IMG/VR virus record: IMGVR_UViG_3300006810_000062
Coordinates: 1-52,771 of that record
Reading direction: 5' to 3' (one strand)
Length of the DNA stretch: 52,771 nt
Source of the DNA: a virus
Shown: positions 25,426 to 33,347 of the stretch, piece after piece
Numbering within the stretch: the stretch's first letter is position 1
Layout: every line of letters begins with the position of its first letter
Made by a program: the position numbers and the translations under genes
The notes under the pieces: generated by a model
Database searches by the model: none
What the model was told of the DNA's origin: nothing
What the model saw: only the letters and a program-made list of their open reading frames with translations

Positions 25426-26184
25426 TTATTCTCCAGTTAATAATCCATATGACATATCATCATGTATGGCTTTCCATTCTTCAGCATATTTAACATCATC
25501 TTCTCTCTTTCCTATCCATTTAGGAAACCATGGTCCACCTGTAGTAAAGTGAACAAGGTAAGGACTAATGTCTTGATCAGTATGTCCATCTAACCAGTTC
25601 CATTCTTCAGACATAGAACCAATCTCTTGATCCTCTAACCATTTAAAGTTATGAAGCCACCTTCCTGATTTAGTATTAACATCATCAACTGTAAGATTCT
25701 TATTAGAAGGATGAGAACAATTCCAAAGAACTACACTAGACCAATTTTTTCTACTATAGCTTTGTTGTAACTGACCATCCATCTTCATTGTTTCAGTAGG
25801 CATGTAATGATGTTTGATGCAATACAGAGCATACTTAGGATCATTGTATGTATCAAACAATTTTTTTATGTTAGTACGTAAGTATGTATCACTATCCATA
25901 AAAAGTGACCAGCCACTGTATAAGCTAATGTGAGGAACAAGAAATCTAGTAAATGTAAAATCAGTACTAAAGGGGAGGTTATCGAATGTATCAATTTTCT
26001 GACCATGTTTATTTACCTCAAAGTTTCTACGATACAAACCAAGCCTACGTAATGTGGGCTGGTGGAGAGGTATGATATCATAGTCTGTGTTAAATCTTTC
26101 GATAGAATATTTAAGTACATTGTATGCTATCTCCTCTCTCTTATCATAACCTATATAGATAACAGGTCGTTTGTTATAGTTCAT
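25426..26184 (-). CDS. glycosyltransferase family 8-like
   Basis: 252 residues. VIYIGYDKREEIAYNVLKYS at the start (nucleotide-sugar fold), SLFMDSDTYL with DxD at D97/D99 for metal and sugar-nucleotide binding, and HFTTGGPWFPKW near the end (about 212-224), as in family 8 and LPS-type transferases. No signal or TM, so it is cytoplasmic. It is coupled to the small upstream ORF by ATGA and lies one base from the next gene. Likely modifies host envelope glycan or a virion protein. Confidence 0.85.
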   Translation of the reverse strand: MNYNKRPVIYIGYDKREEIAYNVLKYSIERFNTDYDIIPLHQPTLRRLGLYRRNFEVNKHGQKIDTFDNLPFSTDFTFTRFLVPHISLYSGWSLFMDSDTYLRTNIKKLFDTYNDPKYALYCIKHHYMPTETMKMDGQLQQSYSRKNWSSVVLWNCSHPSNKNLTVDDVNTKSGRWLHNFKWLEDQEIGSMSEEWNWLDGHTDQDISPYLVHFTTGGPWFPKWIGKREDDVKYAEEWKAIHDDMSYGLLTGE

Positions 26185-26294
26185 AGTCTTCCTTCTTGTC
26201 TATTACGAATACGTTTAACATGTTTCCTATAAAAATAATTACCTATCTTAGTAAATATTTTAGATATGTATAATAGTAACCAAGTTAATTTCAT
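26181..26294 (-). CDS. mini membrane-anchored basic protein (37 aa)
   Basis: ATG at 26294; the stop TGA overlaps the start of the glycosyltransferase (ATGA), indicating coupling. The product has a short hydrophobic N-terminus (LTWLLLYISKIF) and an Arg/Lys-rich tail (YRKHVKRIRNRQ). It may tether to the inner face of the membrane. No family; the ORF is short. Confidence 0.5.
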   Translation of the reverse strand: MKLTWLLLYISKIFTKIGNYFYRKHVKRIRNRQEGRL

Positions 26295-26332
26295 TTATCT
26301 TTTCCTTATTTTACTAAAAATATTACGTTATG

Positions 26333-26488
26333 TCAAGAAGAATTTTTTTTCTTAGGTTTTAAATGTAAAATTTCTTTTATGTGTAACTTTCTACCTTTAA
26401 AGAATACGATTGTGTTTATACAAGTATTAATGGTGATGGCAATAACTAACCACCACTGCCACCATTGCATTTCTGTACCATCAATCAT
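26333..26488 (-). CDS. small single-TM protein (51 aa)
   Basis: ATG at 26488 overlaps the TAA of the ribonucleotide reductase (TAATG), so it would be translated by coupling. Trp-rich start (MQWWQWW) leads into one transmembrane helix (LVIAITINTCINTIVFF, about 14-30) and a basic tail (HLKPKKKNSS). Function unknown; the membrane topology is clear. Confidence 0.55.
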   Translation of the reverse strand: MIDGTEMQWWQWWLVIAITINTCINTIVFFKGRKLHIKEILHLKPKKKNSS

Positions 26489-28419
26489 TAGCTAGAAGTG
26501 ATGTCAACTATTTCACATGCATCTGCTGTACAAGCTAACTCCCTTCCACCACTAGTTGTATCTTCTTTCTCGTAGTTAGCAAGCTTAGACCAATCAATAG
26601 ACTCAGGCATTTCATTTAATAGAGCATAATATTTTGCTTCTACTATGTCTTGATAAGGTGCTTGTTGATAAGTGTGTTCACTAAAAGGTAGAAAAGATAT
26701 GCCCGATACCTCATCAAAGTTTTCATAGACCCATGATCCTACTTCCATCCACTCTTCTTCTTTAACAGAGATAGTAACAGAAGGTTTATGTTCACACCAA
26801 TGTCTTTGATATAATAACCAAAACTTTAATTGCTGTATAGCAGTCATTTCAGTTCTAGTTATAGCTCCTGAAGGTGCTTTCATAGGGAAACTAAACACAG
26901 TAGTACTTTCAGGTTTCATTGCACAAGGTTCACTAGGTATTCCACTGTCTTGCATAAACTGTGTGAGTGGGTCTTTGTTATCACCACGTACAGTTCTTAC
27001 ATAATAAGGATTGTGTCTAGCATGTATGCCTGAAGCACTATCAACTAACTGACTAACTGTACCACTAGGTTTGACACAAGTGATTGCAGTTGACTGAGGA
27101 ATACCTAACTCTTTAGCAATCTTTTTATTAGTCTCTACTGCCACTGCTTTTAGTTCTTCTAAAGTATCTCCTAATTCGTAGTGATTATTATTAAGTTCTG
27201 GACAATCTAAGATACCTGTTAGGGAAACTCCTAACAATCTTTCTTCTTCTGTATTATCTTTCCATATCTTACGTAGATATTTAAAGTCAGTAAGAGTAGA
27301 TTGAAATGTACCTAAGATGGTAGCCATCCTAACTTTTTCTTTTAAAGATTCTATATTATCTGTAGACCTACAAACAACCTCTGTAAGATTACAGAATTGA
27401 TATGGTCTAAGTATGATTTCACTGCAAGGATTACATCCAAAGTAATGATTTGAATCTCTTCTTCCATTCTCTTCTGCCTTAGTCTTAGCAGCTTGTCTAT
27501 TAAAAATTCCTCGTTCACCTGACTTAGACTCGTATAAAGAAAGCCATTCTCTCATGAATGTACCCATCTCAGGCTTACCTTTAAATGCTACAGAGTTATT
27601 AGCTAATGCTCTCTGTCCTTCGTTCTCCCACCATTGACCTGACTTAGCATGTCTCATTTGGTCATCACCTAAGTTAGACAATGATATAAGAGCAGACCTA
27701 CGAACACCACCAACAACTACCACTTCACCAATCTTACACATGATATCGTGACACTCAATAGGAAACAATCGTCTGCCTTTAGCTCCTTTAAACTTATCAA
27801 TACAGAATTGAAACAACTCAACTAGTGGTGCAGGTCCTGATGCTCTACCACCAAAAGTTTTAAGTCTTGCACCTGCTTGCCTAACTAATGACACATCCCA
27901 TGTAGGAACTTGACCTACATACAACATAGCAATAAGTTCTCTCAATGCCTTTGCCCAACCCGGTCTACTATCACCAACTTTAATTACTGTTGTGCTGTCT
28001 TCAAAGTGTTCATTAACTATAGGTAACTTGTCTACATTCTCACGTTCAACAGAGAAGCCAACACCTGTGCCACACATAAGTATATACATGCACTCATCAA
28101 ATGAACGAGGACTATCTACAGGTATGTAGCTACAGTTGTAACCACCTACGTGACACCTATCTAAAGCAGGTCCTGAAGTCATTAAGGCTCTCATGCTAGG
28201 CATCACACCTAGATTCATAACTTGATCTCTAACCATAGTCGTTAAGGCTCTAGTCATAGTATACTTATAATTCTTTTTTAAATGAAGAGTCATGTAGTCT
28301 ATGTATCTGTCTACAGTTTCTCCCCAATTTTCTCTACGTTGATCTTCTTCTTTCCATCTTGCATATCTTGACAGAGCTATAAAATTTTGATAGTCTGTAG
28401 GTAAATAATTACTTATCAT
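26488..28419 (-). CDS. nrdJ: class II (adenosylcobalamin-dependent) ribonucleotide reductase, monomeric type
   Basis: 643 residues. Reduces ribonucleotides to deoxyribonucleotides using B12 coenzyme. The active-site set matches Lactobacillus RTPR: Cys96 (GYNCSYIP), Cys332 and Glu334 in CNPCSEI, Cys343 in FCNLTEV (same 11-residue spacing), and the C-terminal shuttle pair Cys630-x4-Cys635 (ACTADACEIV). It is about 100 residues shorter than RTPR, mostly between the first Cys and the thiyl-radical Cys. Requires a host (or environmental) cobalamin supply. Preceded by its own promoter-like sequence and AGGGGA. Confidence 0.93.
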   Translation of the reverse strand: MISNYLPTDYQNFIALSRYARWKEEDQRRENWGETVDRYIDYMTLHLKKNYKYTMTRALTTMVRDQVMNLGVMPSMRALMTSGPALDRCHVGGYNCSYIPVDSPRSFDECMYILMCGTGVGFSVERENVDKLPIVNEHFEDSTTVIKVGDSRPGWAKALRELIAMLYVGQVPTWDVSLVRQAGARLKTFGGRASGPAPLVELFQFCIDKFKGAKGRRLFPIECHDIMCKIGEVVVVGGVRRSALISLSNLGDDQMRHAKSGQWWENEGQRALANNSVAFKGKPEMGTFMREWLSLYESKSGERGIFNRQAAKTKAEENGRRDSNHYFGCNPCSEIILRPYQFCNLTEVVCRSTDNIESLKEKVRMATILGTFQSTLTDFKYLRKIWKDNTEEERLLGVSLTGILDCPELNNNHYELGDTLEELKAVAVETNKKIAKELGIPQSTAITCVKPSGTVSQLVDSASGIHARHNPYYVRTVRGDNKDPLTQFMQDSGIPSEPCAMKPESTTVFSFPMKAPSGAITRTEMTAIQQLKFWLLYQRHWCEHKPSVTISVKEEEWMEVGSWVYENFDEVSGISFLPFSEHTYQQAPYQDIVEAKYYALLNEMPESIDWSKLANYEKEDTTSGGRELACTADACEIVDITSS

Positions 28420-28450
28420 ATCTTTCCCCTTAAATTAAAAACGAAAGCAA

Positions 28451-28479
28451 ATCATATCACATAATTAAATGAAATACAA
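28451..28479 (-). promoter_or_regulatory. putative promoter for the ribonucleotide reductase
   Basis: On the minus strand TTGTAT (28474-28479), a 17-base spacer, then TATGAT (28451-28456) with an extended -10 TG one base before it. It lies in the 64-base gap between the 110-aa gene and nrdJ, about 32 bases before the start codon. Confidence 0.45.
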
Positions 28480-28483
28480 TATA

Positions 28484-28816
28484 CTAATGACTTAATACTG
28501 CATTAATTCTTTTTCTTACGTACTCGATCTCTCCTGACTTAAGAACTTTAAATGCAAACTCTTTCATGTATTTTGAATTGACTCCAGCATAATCACAAAT
28601 TATATCAAAGTCTTCAGCAGTTACTCCTATTGAAGCAAAGAACCATGCAGTAGCTCTGTCTCTTTCTAATATAGAATTATCAGGCTCACCTTTATAAGAA
28701 GGTTTAGTTGCATCTAGTAAAGCTTGTAATAAAACAGACAGATATAAAGTTTGTTCAGGTGAGCTTCTATTTTGTAGTACTTGTTTCTCAAGCTGAACAA
28801 ACTCTTTATCTAACAT
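28484..28816 (-). CDS. hypothetical protein of the nucleotide-metabolism block
   Basis: 110 residues, mostly helical: an N-terminal helix (EFVQLEKQVLQNRSSPEQTL), then RDRATAWFFASIG and DFDIICDYAGVN, and a C-terminal basic helix. Similar proteins lie between nuclease and reductase genes of T7-like marine phages; I cannot name a function. It overlaps the endonuclease gene by 7 bases. Confidence 0.8.
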   Translation of the reverse strand: MLDKEFVQLEKQVLQNRSSPEQTLYLSVLLQALLDATKPSYKGEPDNSILERDRATAWFFASIGVTAEDFDIICDYAGVNSKYMKEFAFKVLKSGEIEYVRKRINAVLSH

Positions 28817-29229
28817 TTATCAAACCATTTGTTAGGTACTGATCCTTGCTTACAGAATATAAATGAATGTTTATCACACCAATCTCCATACGTCATCTTT
28901 CCACCTTTGTATAATTTTCTATTAGGATTATCAAATACAAAACGAATGTCTACTTTAGGATGTTGGCTTCTAATAAACAAATGTTTCTTTCTGTCTTCTA
29001 ACATAAACCTTCCTTTAACTTCCAATATGATTCCATTAGGAAGTATAAAGTCAGGAATATATTTTTTATCTTCTTTCCACTCATAAGAAATTTTAAAAGT
29101 TTCATACTCATAAGCTATGTTATTCTCTTCTAGAACACATGCCATATTGTATTCTGAATTAGACCTATACTTATGAGGTATGTCTCTTTTCTTTTTCTTA
29201 AATCTAGGCATAAGAAATTTCTTCGACAT
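28810..29229 (-). CDS. endonuclease I (T7 gp3-like Holliday junction resolvase)
   Basis: 139 residues. The PD-(D/E)xK active site is intact: Glu26 (SNSEYNMA), Asp60 (YIPDFILP), Glu70 and Lys72 (ILEVKGRF). HLFIRSQHPKVDIRFVF and KLYKGGKMTYGDWCDKHSF follow as in T7 gp3. It resolves branched DNA and helps degrade host DNA. Start may be the ATG at 29229 or the second Met at 29211. It overlaps the exonuclease gene end. Confidence 0.93.
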   Translation of the reverse strand: MSKKFLMPRFKKKKRDIPHKYRSNSEYNMACVLEENNIAYEYETFKISYEWKEDKKYIPDFILPNGIILEVKGRFMLEDRKKHLFIRSQHPKVDIRFVFDNPNRKLYKGGKMTYGDWCDKHSFIFCKQGSVPNKWFDKC

Positions 29230-30091
29230 CAGGTGTCTTATATACCTGAGTTAAATACCTATTTCCATTAGCATATTTAAATACTCTTAGACCCTTTCCA
29301 TTGTTAGCATCTGACCAACAATCTTTTTTGTATGGACAATAGGCACAACCAATGGATAACTTTTTATTACCAGACTTGCCATCAGCTTCATCAGGATAGC
29401 ATCGTTCAGGTTTTATATCAGATGCTATGACATTTTTCAAATGCCTAATACGATCAGGAGCATTTATCATATGGATAGAATCTACATTACACAATGCTAA
29501 CTCACCACTAGATTTATCTACAGCAAAGAAAGCTGCTTCAGTATCCTTACCTTCTTCAGCATAGCCACTAATCTGAGCTATGTAACCAAAAGGATCATCA
29601 GTATGTAAGGTATTATCTTTAAACTTTTTAAATGCATAAGGTGAAGCAGACTTTATATCTACTAACATTCCATCTATTCTGCAATCTTTATGTCCTTTAA
29701 CACCTTCAACAGTTACTTCTTTTTGATTCTCAGTTATCTTATGACCTGCTAACTGTGTCAACAACATAAGTAAGGACTCTAACATGTGTCCATAGATAAA
29801 TTTTATTTTAGTACTCCCATTAATATCTGTAGGTTTTATATCAGATTTAATATCATACCATAACATTCTATCTTTCTTACCTATTTGAGACATACGTAAT
29901 GAAGCTTGTGACTTCTCTCTCTGTCCTTCTTTAATAGCTTGAGAAACAGAATCTCTTATGCTATCTGAAAACTGACACATCAAAGACCAATTATCTCTCT
30001 GCTCTGTATTGATTCCTTCTTCCAACATAGTATAGATATCTTTTATTAAGGTATCTATCTTTGGGTCTTTAAGTACATTTATATCCTGCAT
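29204..30091 (-). CDS. PD-(D/E)XK exonuclease with Cys cluster (RecB/Cas4-like)
   Basis: 295 residues. Nuclease core: GHMLE (about 101-105), KDCRIDGML with Asp140, and LVDIKSAS with Asp145/Lys147. The C-terminal region holds Cys231, Cys249, Cys252 and Cys258 (IGCAYCPYKKDCW), the layout of the iron-sulphur staple of Cas4/AddB-type nucleases. Together with endonuclease I it would degrade host DNA for nucleotide recycling or act in recombination, occupying the place of T7 gp6. GGAG ribosome site. Confidence 0.85.
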   Translation of the reverse strand: MQDINVLKDPKIDTLIKDIYTMLEEGINTEQRDNWSLMCQFSDSIRDSVSQAIKEGQREKSQASLRMSQIGKKDRMLWYDIKSDIKPTDINGSTKIKFIYGHMLESLLMLLTQLAGHKITENQKEVTVEGVKGHKDCRIDGMLVDIKSASPYAFKKFKDNTLHTDDPFGYIAQISGYAEEGKDTEAAFFAVDKSSGELALCNVDSIHMINAPDRIRHLKNVIASDIKPERCYPDEADGKSGNKKLSIGCAYCPYKKDCWSDANNGKGLRVFKYANGNRYLTQVYKTPDVEEISYA

Positions 30092-30092
30092 A

Positions 30093-30392
30093 TTATTCTC
30101 CTTTAGTTTCTGTAATTGATATAAGTTTTTTAAGATACCACTCAGCTTTCTTTAAGTCTTGAACACCATTCTTATATCTATATCTCCAAAGGTATTTAAT
30201 TATATTTCCTTGTAGATAATATTCCATACCATCCCCTGTAGCTGCACTGATTGCATCAATACATTCTATACCTGATTGATTGTAATGGATTGGATGATCT
30301 ACTTCTGAATTTACATTCATTTGCAGTTGTATGCCTTGTTCTTCTTCTAGTTCAAGGGTTTTACGTTTGATATATTCATTGTGTCTCTCCAT
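30093..30392 (-). CDS. DUF3310 protein (T7 gp1.7-like)
   Basis: 99 residues. SEVDHPIHYNQSGIECIDAI, then YYLQGNIIKYLWRYRYKNG, then KKAEWYLKKLI is the DUF3310 core shared with T7 gp1.7, reported as a nucleotide kinase; most members are uncharacterised. ATG at 30392 has AAGGAAG upstream and overlaps the preceding gene by 46 bases, so the 24-residue N-terminal leader may be genuine or the start may be at 30320. Confidence 0.85.
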   Translation of the reverse strand: MERHNEYIKRKTLELEEEQGIQLQMNVNSEVDHPIHYNQSGIECIDAISAATGDGMEYYLQGNIIKYLWRYRYKNGVQDLKKAEWYLKKLISITETKGE

Positions 30393-30565
30393 TTTTTATC
30401 TTCCTTTTTAATAAACACTAAGTCTTCTACAGAAGTATAACCAATTTCTTGAACAAAATATACCAACAATTCTCTTAGTTCTTCTAAGTTATCAGCAGTA
30501 CCTCTTAAGGTAGCTGATGCTTCTGTATCCAGATTATGTTTTGTTAGTTCAAATTTTGTAGTCAT
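30347..30565 (-). CDS. hypothetical small acidic protein
   Basis: 72 residues, with AAGGAG before the ATG. Mixed charged helix (ADNLEELRELLVYFVQEIGY), then SVEDLVFIKKEDKK. Unrecognised. The frame is open upstream back to the SSB stop (30665) without a further start codon, so an extended product is possible only by readthrough. Overlaps the DUF3310 gene. Confidence 0.7.
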   Translation of the reverse strand: MTTKFELTKHNLDTEASATLRGTADNLEELRELLVYFVQEIGYTSVEDLVFIKKEDKKWRDTMNISNVKPLN

Positions 30566-30664
30566 TAGTTTCTCCTTAAAATAATAGACAACCCACCCAA
30601 CTTCCTGTCTATCGTACTGCCTACGTTTTACAAATGTAAGAGCAGTTCCCTTGATAATGGTTAC

Positions 30665-31138
30665 TTAATTTGAAGCACTAACTAAGGGGATATCGTCATC
30701 ATCAAATGCATTAGATGCAATGTACCCATCATCAATAACATCAAAGTCTTCTCCAGCTTCATACTCGATTAGATTAATAACTTGCATAGCTTGAAGGTCA
30801 GCACCTATACCTTTCTTACCTGCATACTCCCAATCAAATGATTTGAATAAAACTCTAACGTCAGAACCATTACCAACATTTACTTCACTTAGTACGTGGT
30901 TCTTAGAATCTTTAAGAATAGGTGATTTATTCTTGCTACCATCCTTACGATATACTTTACGTTTGATTCTAACAAAGCTACCTCTGTCATCATCCTTGTT
31001 CATAATAGTAAGACCCATCTCTTTAGCCTTCTCTAACTCTGCTCCTTCAACTGCTAAGTCAACCTGCCACACTGGCTCGAATGTTGAGTTAGGTGAAGAG
31101 ATACTTGCCCAATGGGCTTTTCCTGATAATACTGCCAT
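30665..31138 (-). CDS. single-stranded DNA-binding protein (gp2.5-like)
   Basis: 157 residues. Beta-rich OB-fold-like body (GKAHWASISSPNSTFEPVWQ, FVRIKRKVYRKDG, DVRVLFKSFDWEYAGKKG) and an acidic C-terminal tail (SNAFDDDDIPLV), as in phage SSBs, where the tail contacts polymerase and helicase. It lies just downstream of a promoter and directly after the polymerase. GGAG site before the ATG. Identification by context plus tail; overall fold is inferred. Confidence 0.75.
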   Translation of the reverse strand: MAVLSGKAHWASISSPNSTFEPVWQVDLAVEGAELEKAKEMGLTIMNKDDDRGSFVRIKRKVYRKDGSKNKSPILKDSKNHVLSEVNVGNGSDVRVLFKSFDWEYAGKKGIGADLQAMQVINLIEYEAGEDFDVIDDGYIASNAFDDDDIPLVSASN

Positions 31139-31192
31139 TTATTTTCTCCATTTAAATTATGTAGTTTAAATACTACTTTCTTGATTGTTATA

Positions 31193-31220
31193 ATTATATA
31201 CTATATATATAGTATGTCAA
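31193..31220 (-). promoter_or_regulatory. strong sigma70-type promoter with palindromic spacer, upstream of SSB
   Basis: On the minus strand TTGACA (31215-31220), a 16-base spacer and TATAAT (31193-31198): both hexamers are perfect. The spacer is an AT palindrome (ATACTATATATATAGTAT) that could bind a dimeric regulator. The ATG of the SSB lies about 54 bases downstream. It sits in the only clear gap within the replication genes. Confidence 0.65.
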
Positions 31221-31224
31221 CTTA

Positions 31225-31980
31225 TTAATGAGTCTCTGCCCAATTATTTCCAATTTTATATTCACTATCCAAAGGACATAGAACATTCAGTTCTTTTTGT
31301 ACAAGCTTCATAGCTTCTTGAGTTAATCTTCCAAAGCTTTCTGCTTGATCTGTACGAACTTCAAACTGATACTCATCATGTATTGATGCAACAAGCTTAT
31401 AGTCATAAGACTGTTGTACCTTCTTAGTTATTTGACGTAACCATTCTTTACAAATGATTGCACCTGCACCTTGTAATAATTGATTCATACTAGAGTGCAT
31501 CTGTCTTATCTTTAGAAGTCTACCATCTAATGCTTTGATGTATCCACTTCTAGCTGCCTTGTCTACTTTATCTCTTAAAGATTTTAAGGCAGGCATGTTG
31601 GTCATAAACTTATTAGTAATTCGTTGACCTTCTTTTCTTCCTCCACCTACAATAGAACCTATCTTGTCTGCTCCTGCACCATATATCAAAGCATATATAA
31701 AAGTCTTAGCTTGGTCTCTTGTCTCTAGACCTGCAGCTTTTTGGTTAGCAGTATGTATGTCACCATCTACAACCTCATTAATAAACTTTTTATCTCCCAT
31801 ATAATGAGCAAGACATCTTAGTTCTAAAGATGAAGCATCACATCCTAATAATTTATAGGATGAATTACTTGGTATCCAAACTGACCTACACTCTTTACCA
31901 TAAGGTGAATAGACTGCAGGTATTTGAGCCATGTTTGGTGAGTTGTGTGCCATTCTTCCTGAGATAGCTCTCAATGTCAT
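31225..31980 (-). CDS. DNA polymerase I-like, polymerase part (second fragment)
   Basis: 251 residues from the first in-frame ATG. Motif A (CDASSLELR, Asp48/Glu53), motif B (RDQAKTFIYALIYGAG, Lys92/Tyr100) and motif C (IHDEYQ, 201-204) of family A DNA polymerases are intact. The open frame continues upstream to 32163 in the frame of the exonuclease fragment, interrupted only by one TAA. Starting here would remove 61 conserved residues (GWKPTNLTPTGHA ... KRVSQINSWI), and no ATG, GTG or TTG lies between. So this is either one broken gene, a readthrough product or a sequence error. Confidence 0.85.
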   Translation of the reverse strand: MTLRAISGRMAHNSPNMAQIPAVYSPYGKECRSVWIPSNSSYKLLGCDASSLELRCLAHYMGDKKFINEVVDGDIHTANQKAAGLETRDQAKTFIYALIYGAGADKIGSIVGGGRKEGQRITNKFMTNMPALKSLRDKVDKAARSGYIKALDGRLLKIRQMHSSMNQLLQGAGAIICKEWLRQITKKVQQSYDYKLVASIHDEYQFEVRTDQAESFGRLTQEAMKLVQKELNVLCPLDSEYKIGNNWAETH

Positions 31981-32163
31981 AACTCTACCATGAACTTTAC
32001 CATCTTCTTGTACAACATCTATCCAAGAATTAATCTGTGAAACTCTTTTCTTTAGTAATAGATATTGACAAATCTTTTGGGCTTCAGGTATATCAACTTT
32101 CTTTAATGTACCTTCATCAACAATAGCATGACCTGTTGGTGTTAAGTTAGTAGGCTTCCAACC

Positions 32164-32874
32164 TTATTCCATGAGACGTTTAGCTATCTGTTGTCGTGAT
32201 CCGGGATTAAAGACTTCTACTTTATCTTGTAATCTTTTACCAGTAGCTTCAGAAAATCTTTCATATGTAATAGGTGGAAAAATTTCTTGCATCTCTGTTT
32301 CGATAGATGAAGCTTCTTCTTCTAACTTAGCTGACAAACAAGAAGCTTGACTTACATTTAAAGTAAAACCATTCTTCTCTTGTCTATCTACTATAGCTCT
32401 TACTTGATGTTCTAAACTTATACACTTAGATGAAAAACTTTTAAGTTTAGTCTGTAAGTATTTGTATAGCTTAGTAGTTAACTTAACATCATTGACACAA
32501 TAGTTAAGCATGCCTTGAGTATATACAGAGAAGTCATTACATTCTTGCTTTGGAAAACCTAATCTCTTTCCCCAAGCATCTAAAGAATGACCACCATCTA
32601 TACTTGCATCAGCTAACTGTGATAATATTAAGGTGTCTCTTATTTTCTTCAAAGGTATTTGACTACCTAACAGTTCATTAAGAACAGGTGCATCAAAGGA
32701 TACTCCATTATGCATCACAAATATATCTACACTTTTAGACCAATTAGCAAAAGAATCTAATGTATCTTTGTGCCATACAACTATCTCACCTGTATCTATA
32801 TTTTGTGCTACAATGCAGTGTATTACTTTAGCTTTGATGGCATCTGTCTCTATGTCTAATGTAAATCTTCTCAT
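32164..32874 (-). CDS. DNA polymerase I-like, 3'-5' exonuclease part (first fragment)
   Basis: 236 residues. Proofreading motifs: FTLDIET (Asp7/Glu9), MHNGVSFDAPVL (Asn55 to Asp61) and YCVNDVKLT (Tyr125/Asp129). It ends ...QQIAKRLME then TAA exactly where the family continues into G-W-K-P-T; the next codons after the TAA read GWKPTNLTPTG in the same frame. The start ATG overlaps the upstream stop (ATGA). The undivided protein would be about 549 residues, compact for the family (T7 has 704). Confidence 0.88.
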   Translation of the reverse strand: MRRFTLDIETDAIKAKVIHCIVAQNIDTGEIVVWHKDTLDSFANWSKSVDIFVMHNGVSFDAPVLNELLGSQIPLKKIRDTLILSQLADASIDGGHSLDAWGKRLGFPKQECNDFSVYTQGMLNYCVNDVKLTTKLYKYLQTKLKSFSSKCISLEHQVRAIVDRQEKNGFTLNVSQASCLSAKLEEEASSIETEMQEIFPPITYERFSEATGKRLQDKVEVFNPGSRQQIAKRLME

Positions 32875-33347
32875 GTCTCTACCAATTCTGCCTTCTCATA
32901 AGGTATATGAAAGAATACTTCTCCTTTAGTAATGTATCTTCCATAAGCTTCTTTGACCTCAGATTCAGCTACTATATTATCTTTAATTCTCCAAGCTTTC
33001 TTTAGGTCTTGTCTTAGTACATAGAAGTTAAAGAATATATTATCACCTTCCATGTCTTGTATTTTATTTATAAGTCTTCTCTTTCTGTATGGTATTCTGA
33101 TCTCTTTCCAACTAGGATTCCAATCACCTTTCCATCCACTTTTGATTTCAACTTCTGAGTAATATATATTATCGTTCTTTTTACTCTCTATGTCAAACCA
33201 ATAATTTTCTTTCATGTTAATTATTTCGTGACCATTTTTAATTAGATAGTCTGATATAGTTTTCTTAGCTATACCATCTGCTAAATTATATGTAGTTAAA
33301 TTAAACTTAGCCTTGACTGCTCCTTTAATAGGTTGCAGTTTTTCCAT
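32871..33347 (-). CDS. hypothetical, possible PD-(D/E)XK nuclease
   Basis: 158 residues from the ATG at 33347 (GGGAG upstream; an upstream TTG at 33353 is less likely). Alternating beta strands and charged residues with NYWFDIESKKND and YSEVEIKSGWKGDW, where D ... E-x-K could form a nuclease site. It sits between primase-helicase and polymerase, coupled to both by overlaps. The nuclease idea is weak; otherwise unrecognised. Confidence 0.75.
   Translation of the reverse strand: MEKLQPIKGAVKAKFNLTTYNLADGIAKKTISDYLIKNGHEIINMKENYWFDIESKKNDNIYYSEVEIKSGWKGDWNPSWKEIRIPYRKRRLINKIQDMEGDNIFFNFYVLRQDLKKAWRIKDNIVAESEVKEAYGRYITKGEVFFHIPYEKAELVET

Noticed and set aside
28810-30091. CRISPR adaptation (Cas4) locus
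   Set aside because: The Cas4-like Cys cluster is shared with many phage RecB-type exonucleases; no Cas1, Cas2 or array is nearby.
31225-32874. Stop codon reassignment (TAA as sense)
   Set aside because: TAA ends most genes in the window at positions that fit overlaps with the next start, so it is a normal stop.
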